A DNA stretch of 64,000 bases, from positions 4,561,501 to 4,625,500 of the forward strand of contig JAWNZC010000025.1 in NCBI GenBank assembly GCA_035771165.1, in the 5' to 3' direction. The notes below the pieces were generated by a model, which was not told where the DNA came from, made no database searches, and saw nothing but the letters and a program-made list of their open reading frames with translations. This document shows positions 20,949 to 31,538 of the stretch, in pieces (positions within the stretch are counted from its first letter, which is position 1; each line of letters opens with the position of its first letter). Position numbers and translations under genes: made by a program. Source of the stretch: Paragorgia papillata (lineage: Eukaryota > Cnidaria > Anthozoa > Scleralcyonacea > Coralliidae).

Positions 20949-21491
20949 TTTTGCACTTAAAACAAAGATACTGGTGGATTTTTTTGCCTTAACAGCAATT
21001 TCCCGCTCTTTTTTTTGGTCGAGAGCTCGCGCAGACGCAAAATATTTGGCAACGCACGATCGGATATCGCATAGAAAATCGGCCACTTTCATGGGGCAGT
21101 TCGCAGTCCACGTGCGTGCTGGCTCAAGTGAGTTGTCGGCCGTGTATTGATGACGTTTACACGGACGATATTCATTCTACGCCCGTATTTCGCGAGCCTC
21201 GACAGCCGCCATTTCCGATCGTGATGACCTTACTATATCCACATGTCAGTCTAAAAGGACGGTCAAACTGCCGACTGGGTACCAGTCTTCTTTTTTGGTA
21301 CACGTCGTTTAGCATGTCGTAGACAAAGCGTATTTCTTGTACTATATTTACTTATACAGATTGTGAACTTATATATAGATGACATTTATACGACTACATT
21401 TAAATTTCCGTTCAAAGGACACTCAAAATGTTACAGGTCAATGAGGTTCTGCTTTTCAAACCACTTTGATGTATTTCTTCGTCGAGGGATC

Positions 21492-24174
21492 TTACATTCG
21501 GAAATGTATGATAGCATCAGCAATAAAAAATACCGTAGCGATGAAACCACACGCCTATAAGAAAAAGACACTGTTTAATGATACAGTCGAAGCTCTAGGC
21601 GAGGTCCTGGCCATTTCTTTAATAAAATACAATAGTTAGAAGCCCTTTTAAGCGGACACCAACACCTATCTTAAATTCCGTTAGGCAAACTAACCTCCCT
21701 TAACCCCAGTCCTTTACTTCATTCCTATACCAAACTTACCAGGCCTACTATCAGATGTTTGCATTGTGCGTCGGCGTCTAAAAATTCGAGCGCCTTGCAG
21801 ACCTTTTTGTCTTCGTAATACTTCACGGCATCCGCCAAAAGCGCTGAGGCAACCAGTAGGAGAATGGCTAAAGTACCAAAAACAACCACACCCTAAAAAC
21901 AAGACAAGTTAAATACTGTGTACCTAGATTACGACTTTAAACTAAACACAAACAGCACCTTTCATACATAATGGAAACTTTCATACATAGGTGGAAATAA
22001 TGGCAAATTAAGAGTCTTTAAAAAACTGAAAATAAATTTTGGCTTTGAAAAATATCTTTCTTCAATTCGCAACTTCAAACATCGTCAAGCGGTTACAAAA
22101 TTAAGAATTTCAGCTCATAAACTACCTGTTGAAACTGGTCGATACGGAAATGTTTCATACAGTGAAAGATTATACAAACATTGTGATCTAAATGAGATTG
22201 GGAACGAACAACACTTTTAATGTCATGCAGAAACACAAAGTTCACCGATCTTAGAGTTAATTTTATGGAAAGTCTCTGTAAAATAAATAACTCATTTTCT
22301 AAATTTAGCTATCAAGACCTTTTCATGTATGTCATTGCTATGCAAGACAAAACAATTATGACTTTGGTAGCTAAATACTGTTTTAATATTTTAACAAGTT
22401 TTGAAAGTTTATAGTTGAGCACGTATATATAGTCTAGGTTATATGTATGTATCTTATACCAAATCTGGTATTTATGTTGTTTGAATAAAGAATACATATT
22501 ACAACACAAGGACATTGACAACAACTTACATTTACCAAAAGCCAACACAAACTGGAGGAAGCAGAAACTTATTTACCATGCTTCAAAAGACTTCAAGTCT
22601 TCAACAACTTAGATAATAAAACGAAAACTACGGACTCACTACTAAAATTTAAAATACTACTTAATAGACAAATCTACCAATAACTGACTAATTGACCACG
22701 ACTTAACCCGCCGTCAACTTATTATATTGTTTAAATTATGTCTTACAACGTTTCTTCGACTCCCGTTTTGATCGAAGTAGCACGTAATATCGTTATTCTC
22801 CACCCGAGTTTGCTGTCACAATAATCATATCCCACTTACTGCTTTAGCCCAGTTTATAGCTTTGATTTTTTTGTGAAGCCCGCTGAGAAACGTCAAGAAG
22901 GAAATGATAACGAAAATCCCTGCTATGGCAACTGCACCCACGAAAAGCTCCAAGTTCTCCTTTTTATCGTAATCGTGTTCTCCGTGTTCTTTTAAATAAA
23001 ATCCCACTGTCCCAGCTGCGATGAGCAACACAACCTTAACGAATGAAAAGGTGAAAGGTACAGAACAAAGATAAAGTACAACGGATTTTAACTTCTAAAA
23101 CTCTGACGAAGGTCCTTCGCTCGAAACGTTAGACTCCTACGTTCTCTGTTTCGGCAGTATATCTAACCTTACTTTATTTCGATTGTTGTTTCAACACTGC
23201 CTACGCAGCACGCTACTTTTATTTCACTATTTAGATTAAATTTACTGTTGGCAAAGTTTAAACTGAATACACGAACATATTGCAGTCTCGTATTACAGAA
23301 TGACAAAAGTTTCCCGCTCTTTTGTCGGAAGCTCGCGTAGACCCAAGACGTTTGGCAGCGGTGTCACCCCTCGTACCCATGCGTGCACCGTGTTTTGCGA
23401 TCCTCAAGCCAGGGCCCGGTTGTATCCGGCCTTCGTACTACCCCCCCTGGTTTCCAGACTTATCGTTTTCAACGGCCTGTTCTGTGACGTCATCAAAATG
23501 AGTTATCGAGGGAAAAGAAGACTAAGAACTAGTCTGGCGGTACTCGTAATTTCAGCATATATCGATCTTCTCGTCTAGAATTAATGATTATTCTGAATTG
23601 TCAAATGGCCTAGAATTCATGATAATGGTTAATTTTAAAGGAATTGAAACCCAACCCCCTAACACTACCTTCATTAATCCTCACCCTAAACCTATTCACA
23701 ACCCCCCGCCAACCTTAAAACCTAACCACAGCCCCCCCGCGACCCTAAACCTAATCACAACCCTCTGGAAATAAAGTACGAGGCTGGACTACTATTGATG
23801 CAAAACGCGAACGTCGAGGACAACGTCCTTAATACAATAGAATTTTATCACACCACAAAGAAAATGAATAATTTTTAGTCCCTTAGCTTGCTTATACCTC
23901 CCATTATCGACCGGATACAAGCTATCATGTTGTTGACATCCGTTAGTCAATATTCATACTACCACATAAGGTTATTAAGTTGATTAACGTGGTGGTGTGG
24001 TGTATTATATTATCTTAGTTTTTCTGGCCATGGCGCCACCGTCTTGTATTTAGTTCAAGCGTTCTTTAAATCATTTATCAACAACAGAGATAATAACAAA
24101 CTTACAAGTTCTATGATTTTCAAAACACTAGGCATAGATTTGACATAATTGAGACCACTTCCTGGGCTTCCCAT
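21492..24174 (-). CDS. MARVEL-like four-TM protein, array copy 2 (159 aa)
   Basis: Exons 24106-24174, 22840-23034, 21740-21892, 21492-21554; all borders are GT-AG and phase 0. Starts MGSPGSGLNYVKS. It is the closest relative of copy 1: exons 1, 3 and 4 have the same lengths (69, 153, 63 bp) and exon 2 is one codon shorter. TM1 is VVLLIAAGTVGFYL, followed by an acidic/basic loop (KEHGEHDYDKKENLE), TM2 FVGAVAIAGIFVIISFL, TM3 VVVFGTLAILLLVASALL, a C-x11-C loop, and TM4 ending at HFRM. Intron 2 contains a decayed LINE end. The upstream region (19,140-20,610 versus 24,215-25,110) is homologous to that of copy 1, so leader and promoter were duplicated with the gene. Exon 3 has no internal Met, so it is easily missed by ORF scans. 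Confidence 0.87.
22038..22414 (+). mobile_element. Decayed LINE reverse-transcriptase C-terminal fragment
   Basis: Translating + from about 22,038 gives FGFEKYLSSIRNFKHRQAV, then LRISAHKLPVETGRYGN and ERLYKHCDLNEIGNEQHF followed by a stop. The pattern of Ser-His-Lys-Leu, Glu-x-Gly-Arg-Tyr, Cys and Glu-x-His-Phe is characteristic of C-terminal regions of non-LTR retrotransposon ORF2 proteins. The in-frame TAA and lack of upstream ORF show it is a dead fragment, in intron 2 of copy 2 and antisense to it. Confidence 0.7.
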
Positions 24175-25048
24175 ATTGATTGACCTAAAAAGTACACAAG
24201 TTCTTGAGGAATTTTCATTGGAATATCTCACCAGCCATAAGAAGACTCGGAAAGTTTTCAACCACGCTTGCGAACCTAGAACTTTTTCTGAGTAAAATTT
24301 ATCTCGTAGCTACGAACAAAGTCTCGAATAACTTGATAATGATTAATAGCTATTTTTATGGTTTATCTTATTCTTAAATTATTCCAGCTGTGTGACAGCG
24401 CATTATCCTAGCGACACATTTTACAAAAGCGGATACTGATTCAAGCTAGAACAATCAAAGAAGGGCGTCGATCTTTCTAAAATCATGCTCCTCAACTACC
24501 GAGTTTCTCAAATTAGCGCGGAAAATTCCAGTTTTTTGTTTTGTGCGTAAGTTCCACCCGACCACCCAGTCAAATTAAAGTGTTTTAACGTGAAATAACT
24601 CATTTGCCTTAATACGCGAAGCTTAGCCACTTGTCAGACTGGCATAGTTAATAAGTCCGAGGTGAGACGTCAACATGTATAGGCAAACAGATTCTCAAGT
24701 GACTTAGCCATACCTGAGTATTATCAAAACACCAAGGGTTGGCTGGTGTGGGAACGAAAACCCCGAAGAATCACCAACGAAAGTTATTCATCAAAGTAAA
24801 AAGATGAACGATGGTGTTGCATGGTGAAAGATATTCTCATAAAACGTCAGTGTTGTTTTGGGGAGAAGATCTATCACCAAACGCGTTTTGATATTTCATA
24901 CTACACTGCTGTCCGACAGGGAGCACTCTACTTCGATATTACAAAATATTCTCAGTAGGTCAGTTGTATAGCCTGGAGGTATATATATAACTTTGTTTGA
25001 AATCGTTTCAGACTAGAGTTTAGTTTTTAACATAATCTGAGAACATAC

Positions 25049-25098
25049 CTTGCTTTGTTTATCTCGTTTAACAAATTCACCAGCGATATAAGACTGTT
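25049..25098 (-). other. Non-coding leader exon of array copy 2
   Basis: Minus-strand block ending AACAAAGCAAG before donor GTATGTTCTCAG. It is nearly identical to 20,552-20,601, with conserved flanking intron sequence too. The acceptor partner is at 24,184/24,185, ten bases upstream of the ATG. Confidence 0.6.
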
Positions 25099-25501
25099 GT
25101 CTGATTCCTTTATGTTCTTGCTTGGGTCTGCGCTGCTTGGGATTGGAATTATTAAATTCAGGTGGAGTCTACACGCAGGCTAGCGGGTAATGAGACATTT
25201 TACGGTTGACGAGAGGACTGGGGCTAAGTGTTCATGCGTGAACTCGTAGATCAAAACAGGCGGGAAACTAGCTATTTCGTTCTCTGTTCACTCTCACGCA
25301 TGGCTTTTCGAGCCTTCCCTTGACAAGTAAAGCCGTCTGGCGTTAAACAGAGTAAAAAGATAAAGTTGTTCCAGAACAACGCGAAAGGATTAAAATGCCG
25401 ACGTTTTTTTTTCAATTGTTACAAATGTGACAAGTTTAACTTAAAATAAAACAAAAGACGCCTGGATCAGGGGGTTCACTCGGGCTGCCAAGTACGCAGA
25501 G

Positions 25502-25698
25502 CCTGGTACCCTGTCCCAATCAAAGAATATGGGCCAGGTAACCACTAAAGACTTCTGCTTTCCTATTGGTTGAAATTTCGCGCGTTTTTAGTGGCTATGA
25601 GTAAAACTGCAATCGTCATAAGTGGATTTAGCCCTGATGACGCGAGAATGAGATTAGTGGTTACCTGGCCCATATTTCTTTTGAAATTGGGTCAGGGT
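25502..25698. mobile_element. CCTGGTACCCTGGCCC MITE, copy 2
   Basis: Ends CCTGGTACCCTGTCCCAATC and TTTTGAAATTGGGTCAGGG, with subterminal ATATGGGCCAGGTAACCACT paired to AGTGGTTACCTGGCCCATAT. Its left flank GCCAAGTACGCAGAG is repeated at the right flank (TGCCAAGTACGCAGAGCCTG), suggesting a long target-region duplication or a tandem half copy. Confidence 0.8.
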
Positions 25699-26187
25699 TC
25701 ACTCGGGCTGCCAAGTACGCAGAGCCTGAATCGAAGGCTGAATGTCTTATCTTCCTTATCTTCCTGGGGCGTACTTCACACTGGTGAACATATTTACGAT
25801 CACAACAGTTGTCAGCCACATCTGTTCACTGTCAGCCAGTCACTTTCAAGATCTACCAACAACGTGCAAGAACACCTTGATCAAAAGGCAAAGCTGTTCA
25901 ACTTTTTGTCCAACTCCAAAAGCGAAAGGAGGAATGAACTTACAACATGCCTCACTCAGTCACACGGATAACAACTCACCGGAATTTCGCCCAAAAAAAC
26001 CCAGAAACAGACTGGAGCCGAAACCTAGACTGGTCTACCACAGTAGCCCGAGTAATAATATTGAAATGACTGAGAAGTAGTTTTTATTTGATACTCAGAC
26101 ACAGACACAGACACTAGAATATCAGATCATAGCTTTACACTTGAGCTATACAAAACTAGAAGTATGAAGAATCCATGTACTGTACGT

Positions 26188-29100
26188 TTAATTTACTGAT
26201 GTACTTGCTACTGGACTGGAAGTTGTATACATTCCAAAATGTATCACGGAATCAGCTACGAACAAGAACATTGCAATGAACCCACATACCTATATGCATA
26301 ACGAGTCAAAAGACGTTGTTAACCACATGTATTGAGTCGGCACCTACGTATATTAAGGGCGTGTTTACATGAGGCCGGCCCGAACTCAGGCCGCACTGCA
26401 TTTTGGGTTTGTTTACACGAGGCCGGCCCGAACTCAGGCCGCACTGCATTTTGGGTTTGTTTACACGAGGCCGGCCCGAACTCAGGCCGCACTGCATTTT
26501 GGGTTTGTTTACACGAGGCCGGCCCGAACTCAGGCCGCACTGCATTTTGGGTTTGTTTACAAGAGGCCGGCCCGAACTCAGGCCGCACTGCATTTTGGGT
26601 TTGTTTACCCGAGGCCGGCCCGAACTCAGGCCGCACTGCATTTTGGGTTTGTTTACACGAGGCCGGCCCGAACTCAGGCCGCACTGCATTTTGGGTTTGT
26701 TTACACGAGGCCAGTAAAGCCAGCCTGGAGTTAGACCGTCCTCAAAATTTCATTTCGGTCTAGCAGAAGGTCTCAGATTAGGCTGGCGTGAACTGAATCT
26801 CAGTCCGGACTCATGAAAACGACCTACAGTAAAAAAGCTACAACCGAGTTAAAGTCAGTCCGGCCTGAGTTCGGGTTGGCCTCATGTAAACACCCCCTCA
26901 GAAGATTTCTAAAACCGTGACAAACTTACCGCGCCCGCGATCAGATGTTCACATTGTTCTTTCGCGTCTACGGAATCGAGTATAGCGCAGAAACCGTCAT
27001 CTTCATAAGACTTGACAGCATCTGCCAGGAGAGCTGAAGCAATCAAGAGAAAGATGGTCCAAATACCAAAGATGATAACTACCTAAAAAGAAAACCCGTT
27101 TATTCGACTTAAATACTTTACATTTCGTACATCTATACTGCAACAGGGCACAGATGACGTCACGGCGCGTAAAAAACAAAAAAGTACGCCGCGAGACTTG
27201 GGGGAAATTTCAACATATTCGAGGTGTTGGTACAGCCCAGTTGTTAACGTACGTGTTTCACGTCTAGGACTCGGGTTCGATTTTTGCTTGGTGTAGTTAT
27301 CTGATTAAAATTTCATCCTGGCCGTATGTGAGAAGAGTTTGACTCTAACCAAACACCACAGATTTGCTCTGGGTACTCCAGTTTCTTCATGTAGTAACAC
27401 TAGACCAATCAGAGATGGCGTGTGCTGTTAACGCGCTTTCTTTCATCACGGAAGATCATGTATGAAGTTAAGCGCAGTTAGACGGGGTTAGTACTTGTAT
27501 GGGTGACCAGTAACCACCTGTTCGAACTTGGGACTTATATAAGTAGAGACTGAGTCGTTGGTTCTCTCCTGTGCTTGGAGGGTTTTCTCGGGGTTTTCCT
27601 GTTTGTCTCTCTAGCTTAATTGATCTAAAATAGTTAATCGTCCAGCGCTTTTAAACACAAGCTTCTGGCTCCGAAGATCTTGTCGGTGTCAACGTTGCAT
27701 AGATTAAGTTTTAATTAGGGGGGAGGGGGAGGGGGGTCCGTTGACGTTGGTGGTGTAAAAATCTCCTAAACTGTTCTCTACTTACTGTGAAGCGCCAGTT
27801 GATGGCACTGAGTTTTTGGTGAAGTCCGCTGACAAAAGTCAGAAAGAAAACGATCACTAGTATCCAGGCTACGATGACTGCAAAAAGGAAAAACTTCAAA
27901 CTGTCCTTCTTCATGATACTACCATCCATTTTTTCAAAAAAATATCCCACAGAGCCAAGAGCAATAAGCAACACGACCTTGACCAAAGAAACAGACTGTT
28001 AGTTTTTAACCACACAACAGTACTAAAGTGGCGATACTCTGTTTGGCGTGAAAAATGTCGCGTCAAAAAATTCTCGTTAAAAGCTTCGCGTCAAAACGTT
28101 TGCGTCAAAACCTTCGCGTTAAAAACGTGGGAAATGAAAAGAATTGGGATAGAATACATAATGGTATCAAAAACGATTACACGATAACAACTCCATCTGT
28201 TGCTGTGACAACAATGACGTTTCAAAATAGCTGCATTCAATCGATATGGTGCCATATTATTTAAACTAATTCTGTAATGCATGCATGCCTAGTTTTGCGT
28301 TGGCTGTTTTGCGTGTGAGTTTTGGCGCTATCAGCTCCACGTACAAAATTTTAATATTTATTCAAACACTTGGCTTTGTGGGGTCAGTTTTTATGCAAGA
28401 TAATTCGGATGATATGGTGTTCATTGCGTTTCTTAACAACACTTGACTTCAAAGCTCTAGCCAATATACTCAACACTCACTAATAGACAATATTCTCAAC
28501 TGATTGTTCTCAAATAGTTGCTCGGAAGGCGCATTTCCGTAGCATGAATGGTCGTCAATATGACCCTATGCAATAATAATTATGTCATTTCTTCTGTTGC
28601 AATCTATATTTTAAAACCACGCGAAGTTTTTGTAAACTCAGTTAGCTGACTCAAACTGAAATATAAGACAGAGGTCAATAATGAAGACATATTCTACACA
28701 TCAAAGGTGTAAAGCTGAAGTAATACGAGCAACAAATTGCTGCAACATTGTTTCCTTGCAAGTTGAAAAGCGTTGTTGCATGTATTACCACCCACCTCAA
28801 ACATTGTCACGCAACAATGATGTTGTTGCAAGTTGAATCAGCATGTTGCAGCAAGTAGAACTGGAGTCTACTTTTTTCAACAAATGTTTTCAACTTGCAA
28901 CAAAATCATTGTTGCGTGACAATGTTTAAGGTGGGTGGTGCAACAACGCTTTTCAACTCGCAACGCAACAAAGTTGCAAGTTGAAACTTGAAGAAAAATG
29001 TTGCCCGTATTACCTCACCTTAAGTTTAACAATCAAGACAAATATATAGGACTGGATTTCGCAACATAATTTCTTTTTGATTTATGAATTAATATTTTTG

Positions 29101-29269
29101 CATGTTTTATGTCCTCAAATAGTTCCATCGCTTTGATATATTATGATATTCAATTCAAGTATTTTTTATTACAATTCTAGTTAAGATAAAAACAACTTAC
29201 GAATTCTATCATCTTCAGAATACTTGCAAGAGACTTGAAATATTGGCAACCTTTCCCAATTTCTGTCAT
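26188..29269 (-). CDS. MARVEL-like four-TM protein, array copy 3 (171 aa)
   Basis: Exons 29201-29269, 27786-27977, 26930-27082, 26188-26289. Starts MTEIGKGCQYFKS, the first copy to show the MxxIGKG N-terminus shared with copies 4-7. Exon 2 encodes TM1 (VVLLIALGSVGYFF) and TM2 (FFLFAVIVAWILVIVFFLTF); exon 3 encodes TM3 and the C-x11-C loop; exon 4 encodes TM4 (FIAMFLFVADSVIHF) plus a 13-residue Ser/Thr-rich tail ending SVN that copies 1 and 2 lack. AATAAA on the minus strand at 26,083-26,088, about 100 nt past the stop. Intron 3 begins with a MITE carrying a 48-bp tandem repeat. Role in membrane organisation is family-based inference. Confidence 0.87.
26357..26712. repeat. 48-bp tandem repeat, 7 units, from a MITE terminus
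   Basis: Seven nearly identical units, each GTTTACACGAGGCCGGCCC then GAACTCAGGCCGCACTGCAT and TTTGG. The unit is the MITE's own terminal repeat plus about 12 bp. Because 48 is divisible by three, several frames are open on both strands. These are not genes. Confidence 0.95.
26357..26898. mobile_element. MITE with GTTTACATGAGGCC termini
   Basis: Left end GGGCGTGTTTACATGAGGCC and right end GGCCTCATGTAAACACCCC are inverted repeats, extended inward by CGAACTCAGGCC / GGCCTGAGTTCGGG. The left terminal repeat has been amplified in tandem. Located in intron 3 of copy 3. Confidence 0.85.
27220..27620 (+). mobile_element. Composite SINE with 5S-like block
   Basis: A 5S-like segment GAAGTTAAGCGCAGTTAGAC, GGGGTTAGTACTTGTATGGG, TGACCAG lies at 27,465-27,515. 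Upstream, at 27,229-27,290, GGTACAGCCCAGTTGTTAACG and GGGTTCGATTTTTGC resemble polymerase III A and B boxes of a tRNA head. Either one composite SINE or two adjacent SINEs. It sits in intron 2 of copy 3. Confidence 0.5.
28710..29030. mobile_element. MITE with GTAATACGAGCAACA termini
   Basis: Ends GAAGTAATACGAGCAACAAA and TTGCCCGTATTACCTCACCTT are inverted repeats; inner pairs include TTGCAAGTTGAAAAGCGTTG with its complement at about 28,945. A truncated member (GAGGTAATACGGGCAACATG to GCTCGTATTACTCCACCTT) is at 34,255-34,336. Confidence 0.8.
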
Positions 29270-29495
29270 GTTTAATCTGTAAAAAGTACATATATGAATT
29301 CAGTGCATGAACAGGTAAAAAATAGGGAGTAAAATTTAGCATGTATAGATATATATATGGTTCCAGATTAACGCTTGTATCCTAAAAGCTCTCACAATCA
29401 ATGAGAATTGAATGAGTGGAGTGAATTGAGTGTTGAGTTGCACTTCTTGAGTGTGAGGGACCACTCATTGAGTGTGAGTGTAAGTGACAGCTTTT

Positions 29496-29823
29496 AGGGG
29501 CCGAATACATGGGGAAATTTCAGCCCGGGCTGAGATTTCAGCCCGGCTACTGGGGGATGGAAAAGAGGGAGTGAATGTTTTGAATAAGAAACACGAAGTG
29601 TGGAATACAGAAAGTGCCTTGTGAAAAGCGATAAAGAAGGAATAAATATGGTTTATTTGAAATACACATATAAATATGTTTGTTTTATGCTGCATGTTTG
29701 TGACAACTTGGCTGATTTCCACACTTCGTGTTTCTTATTCAAATCATTCTCCTCTTTTCCATACCTCAGCAGCCGGGCTGAAATCTCAGCCCGGGCTGAA
29801 ATTTCCCCATGTATTCGGCCCCT
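29496..29823. mobile_element. Foldback MITE with GGGGCCGAATACATGGGGAA termini
   Basis: Left AGGGGCCGAATACATGGGGA and right TCCCCATGTATTCGGCCCCT are perfect inverted repeats, continuing inward through CAGCCCGGGCTGAGATTTCA for about 100 bp per arm. Non-coding. Lies just upstream of exon 1 of copy 3. Confidence 0.9.
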
Positions 29824-29916
29824 TAGAATACAGGGGTTATTCACTAGTATATAAATAAATTCACAACGCAGTCAGGTGAAGAATCAGACTCCATGGTTTA
29901 CCGCTATACTCTGTCT

Positions 29917-30375
29917 TAAAGGGTATTGGCAATAAAAATGAAGTTTGTTTAATTTGAAAGAACTTGTAAAATTGTAATAGAAGATCCTTTACAACTTTTT
30001 CGTATCTTTCTTCGTTTTCAAGATGTTTCAATTTGTTTAATATGTAAATGAGATGGGCTCTGACGTCATGAGCAGGGTACAGTATTTTTACACAAAGCAA
30101 CATCAGTTATGAGATGTTCAGTGTCACAAGACGTTTGTATGTGCACAGTTTCAAATGATTTCGTTGAACAAATTTAGAGATATAACTGATTTTTCTACGT
30201 GTGAAAATACTGTACCCTGCTCATGACGTCAGAGACCATTTCATTTACATATTAGACAAATTGAAATATCTTGAAAACGAAGAAAGATACGAAAAAATTG
30301 TAAAGGATCTTCTATTACAATTTTATGAGTTCTTTCAAATTAGACAAACTTAATTTTTGTTGCCAATGTCCTTTA
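29917..30375. mobile_element. Foldback MITE with about 180-bp arms
   Basis: Left AAAGGGTATTGGCAATAAAA pairs with right TTTTGTTGCCAATGTCCTTT. Homology runs inward through GATCCTTTACAACTTTTTCG and its complement to ACTGTACCCTGCTCATGACG at the centre. Nearly the whole element is inverted repeat. Confidence 0.85.
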
Positions 30376-30504
30376 AGAGAAATTTGAACGTAACTTAAGA
30401 GTAGCTTCTATTTGAGAGTATCAATATATGGAACTTTTTTTTCCAACGATTACGTACTCCTCATGAAGACACTAGATCAGAGTGTCGAAACGTTTGATCG
30501 AGGC

Positions 30505-30785
30505 ACGGGTGGCCCAAGCTGTTAACCGCTGACGTTAAGCCTGGTCAAAAGGGGTTAGTACTTGGATGGGTGACCACATTAGCTTCAGGTTCTCTCCTGT
30601 GCCTCGAGGTTTGTTCACCTGGTTCTGCGGTTTTCCTCCCTCCGTAAAATCAACACCATAGTTCCCCCAGTTAAATCTACTAAATTGTTCTATCAGGGGG
30701 TGAGGGCCATTAGGTTATCAGAATCTGAATACTGTCATGTGTTACCCTGAATAAATAAGGTCGCTTGCTTACTTACTTAAAGCCG
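30505..30785 (+). mobile_element. 5S rRNA-derived SINE (full-length candidate)
   Basis: Head contains GACGTTAAGCCTGGTCAAAA and GGGGTTAGTACTTGGATGGG then TGACCACATTAGC, matching the 5S internal control region. A body of about 200 bp follows and it ends with a (CTTA)n-like tail, GCTTGCTTACTTACTTA. Head, body and simple 3' tail are the classic SINE3 layout. Several related heads occur in the window. Confidence 0.7.
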
Positions 30786-31134
30786 TAATGAAACGAGAAC
30801 GCAAGTCATCGCAAGTTGGCAGTCACGCTATTTCAGCCAGCCGCTCTGAATAGTTTCCCGAAAATTCATGTACCGTGACAAATTTAAAACGTGTTTAAAA
30901 CACTCATGAAACCTTTATTTTGTTAATTTGAGGAGTTCGACGACCGCCACAGAAATCTGACTGCCAACTTGCGATGACTTGCGTTCTCGTTTGATTAGGG
31001 CTTAACAGTGTGTTTTTAAGCTGCGTTCAAAAAGTCAGTATAGCGTTAAAGTATGTTACCAGTATATTTTAGCAAAAGAACAATGACAATGTAGTATAAA
31101 ACGTATAATTATTCGGTTTAAAGTCAGAACATAC

Positions 31135-31183
31135 CTTGATTAATTTATCTCGCAATTAACGATATAAACTTCAAAACTTGTTG
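31135..31183 (-). other. Probable leader exon of array copy 3
   Basis: Minus-strand AAATTAATCAAG precedes donor GTATGTTCTGAC. It is a diverged counterpart of the leader exons of copies 1 and 2, sharing TTATCTCG and ACGATATAA on the + strand. The acceptor partner is next to 29,276. Confidence 0.45.
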
Positions 31184-31538
31184 CTCCGATCTCCGTGTCT
31201 GATAGCTTTGCTAGCTTGGGAATATAAATATTCCTTTTATGATATACGGGCCCACACGCAAGGAAATATTCAGATGCGAGGAAAAAACAATACATCAATA
31301 AACTAGACGATTCTTTTGTGATATTACGTTATTCTCGGCAGTATACCATGCACCTTTTCACTTTGCTCTATCTAAAACACTGCCTACGCGGCATGTTCAC
31401 TAAGGAAATCTTATTCAATTTGGTGTTAACTATAAGCCTTTATGTTAAACCTCGATTTTGGTGTTAATTATAACTAAGTCTTGCATGTTGTCCTGGCGTT
31501 GGAAACTTGGGGGGAAAAACATGACGTTTTTTTAAACT

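Noticed and set aside
26306..26763. ORFs of 100-143 codons on both strands in the 48-bp repeat
   Set aside because: Caused by a repeat length divisible by three inside a MITE; no conserved protein features or splice context.
30505..30620. Functional 5S rRNA gene
   Set aside because: Only the internal control region is recognisable. Flanking stem I sequence is missing and a SINE body follows, so it was called a SINE.
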